Part shown: positions 63,339 through 64,000 of the stretch, one piece after another | Layout of the letters: the number at the start of each line of letters is the position of its first letter | How positions within the stretch are numbered: the first letter of the stretch is position 1 | NCBI RefSeq assembly: GCF_002964605.1 | Contig: NZ_PQDH01000001.1 | Location: 744,001 to 808,000, forward strand | DNA: 64,000 nucleotides | From: Vallitalea okinawensis | Lineage (GTDB): Bacteria > Bacillota > Clostridia > Lachnospirales > PQDH01 | Direction: 5' to 3' | Position numbers and translations under genes: made by a program | The notes under the pieces: generated by a model | Seen by the model: only the letters and a program-made list of their open reading frames with translations | What the model was told of the DNA's origin: nothing | Database searches by the model: none

Positions 63339-64000
63339 CACAATAATATCAATATATTTGTTTTCTTTTTTTAATAATATATAATTACTAGTCAAATCAT
63401 TTCTATCCAAATAATTATCAACAAAAAATCGATAGGCAAAATCAGTATTTGTACTGTATACTCTTATTCTATGAACCATATCTTTTAGCTCATAAACGAG
63501 GTGTGTATCTTTAACAGCAACGAGATTCCCTTGTAACCTAAATTGTTCATAAGTATGATCCTTGGACAAAACAATCAATGCATTACGATATTCTAACGCT
63601 CTAGTGGGTATGCCATCGAAATAGCAGGAAGTTACACCCTCATCTACAAGCTCCCAATTTAAATGATACAAAAAGTCAAAGTAGTGGTCATCGATTGCAT
63701 CATAATAAGCTAAGTAATCATCGACTCTTATTTGACTCGGATTCATTCCAAATACTTTTTTAAAAGCCCTTGAATAGACTTCATGTGAATTAAAGCCGTA
63801 CTTAAAAGCCACATCAACTATTTTTGATTGTGTTGCAATAAGATATCTATAGGATTCACAAATTTTCCGTCTAATAATATAGTCATAAATAGATATGTGA
63901 GTTACTCTAGAGAACTCCCTTGATAAATAAAATTGTGAATAGGATACTACATCTGCTACATCCTTCACACCAATGTTTTTTTCTAAGTTAGATTCAATGA
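63309..64000 (-). CDS. AraC-family regulator (5' end beyond right edge)
   Basis: 230 codons visible. The HTH pair is N-terminal here: IGVKDVADVVSYSQFYLSRE then IVDVAFKYGFNSHEVYSRAFKKVFG. The frame stays open to the last base of the window (SNLEKNIGVK...), so only a few codons are missing. A C-terminal region of about 120 residues resembles effector domains of the GyrI/Rob kind in position, though not clearly in sequence. Targets unknown. Confidence 0.85.
   Translation of the reverse strand, partial: IESNLEKNIGVKDVADVVSYSQFYLSREFSRVTHISIYDYIIRRKICESYRYLIATQSKIVDVAFKYGFNSHEVYSRAFKKVFGMNPSQIRVDDYLAYYDAIDDHYFDFLYHLNWELVDEGVTSCYFDGIPTRALEYRNALIVLSKDHTYEQFRLQGNLVAVKDTHLVYELKDMVHRIRVYSTNTDFAYRFFVDNYLDRNDLTSNYILLKKENKYIDIIVPTLNPRSSH

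Noticed and set aside
1-64000. tRNA, rRNA genes, CRISPR arrays, complete insertion sequences, prophage
   Set aside because: None recognised on either strand; only decayed mobile-element remnants were seen.

Overview
This 64 kb window is AT-rich and carries a strictly fermentative, anaerobic gene set: an electron-bifurcating-type [FeFe] hydrogenase, radical-SAM spore photoproduct lyase, ferrous iron uptake, corrinoid-enzyme activation, several PTS systems and LplABC-like sugar uptake. Strong Shine-Dalgarno sites, frequent TTG/GTG starts and the gene families point to a spore-forming Clostridia member. A Lachnospirales/Vallitalea-like lineage is my guess; nothing here fixes the species.

Layout, left to right. 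(1) 1-346: start of a GH92 alpha-mannosidase (cut by the window edge). (2) 583-6264: one minus-strand operon with a whole fructose PTS and its regulator: ptsI, EIIA, fruR, fruK, fruA (EIIBC), ptsH. Its promoter overlaps 10-bp-phased TTTGATTG repeats that are probably FruR operators. (3) 6570-13297: uvrA, a small membrane protein, a spore photoproduct lyase gene coupled to an HD-domain gene, and a secreted CAP-domain protein. (4) 13568-19320: a four-domain sulfur-handling flavoprotein, an MntR-like regulator, and feo genes in which FeoB is split into separate G-domain and membrane genes. (5) 19572-28445: IclR regulator, MFS transporter, and a hexitol PTS unit (MtlR-like activator, mannitol-type EIICBA, 1-phosphofructokinase, sorbose-1-phosphate-reductase-like dehydrogenase, second HPr). 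(6) 28743-35458: a corrinoid-enzyme activator with an unusual N-terminal half, a MATE transporter flanked by decayed mobile-element ends, an AraC regulator and a divergent URO-D-superfamily (methyltransferase-like) protein. (7) 35508-42966: GH88 unsaturated glucuronyl hydrolase, sugar ABC transporter and its membrane-bound AraC-type regulator. (8) 43064-46882: thiamin salvage operon thiW-tenA-thiM-thiE-thiD under a TPP riboswitch, with an extra 35-codon ORF directly behind the riboswitch. (9) 46924-55015: decayed duplicate of the hydrogenase 3' end, a TIM-barrel isomerase/epimerase-like gene and an AraC regulator, then the trimeric hydrogenase operon whose flavin subunit is fused to a GltD-like domain. 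(10) 55938-60457: ClpE-type chaperone, esterase, Nudix hydrolase, methyltransferase. (11) 60682-63274: AAA+ ATPase, HExxH/VWA protein and a small unknown protein, followed by a convergent AraC gene that runs off the right edge.

The most original signals are: the hexitol PTS unit, which looks wired to make fructose-1-phosphate rather than fructose-6-phosphate; the corrinoid activator plus URO-D protein beside a uronic-acid oligosaccharide locus with no corrinoid protein in sight; the small ORF between the TPP riboswitch and thiW; the split FeoB with an MntR-like regulator whose metal ligands are altered; the duplicated hydrogenase tail; and the AAA+/VWA-metallopeptidase/unknown trio. Most of the track-sized open frames opposite the real genes are shadows and were left out.
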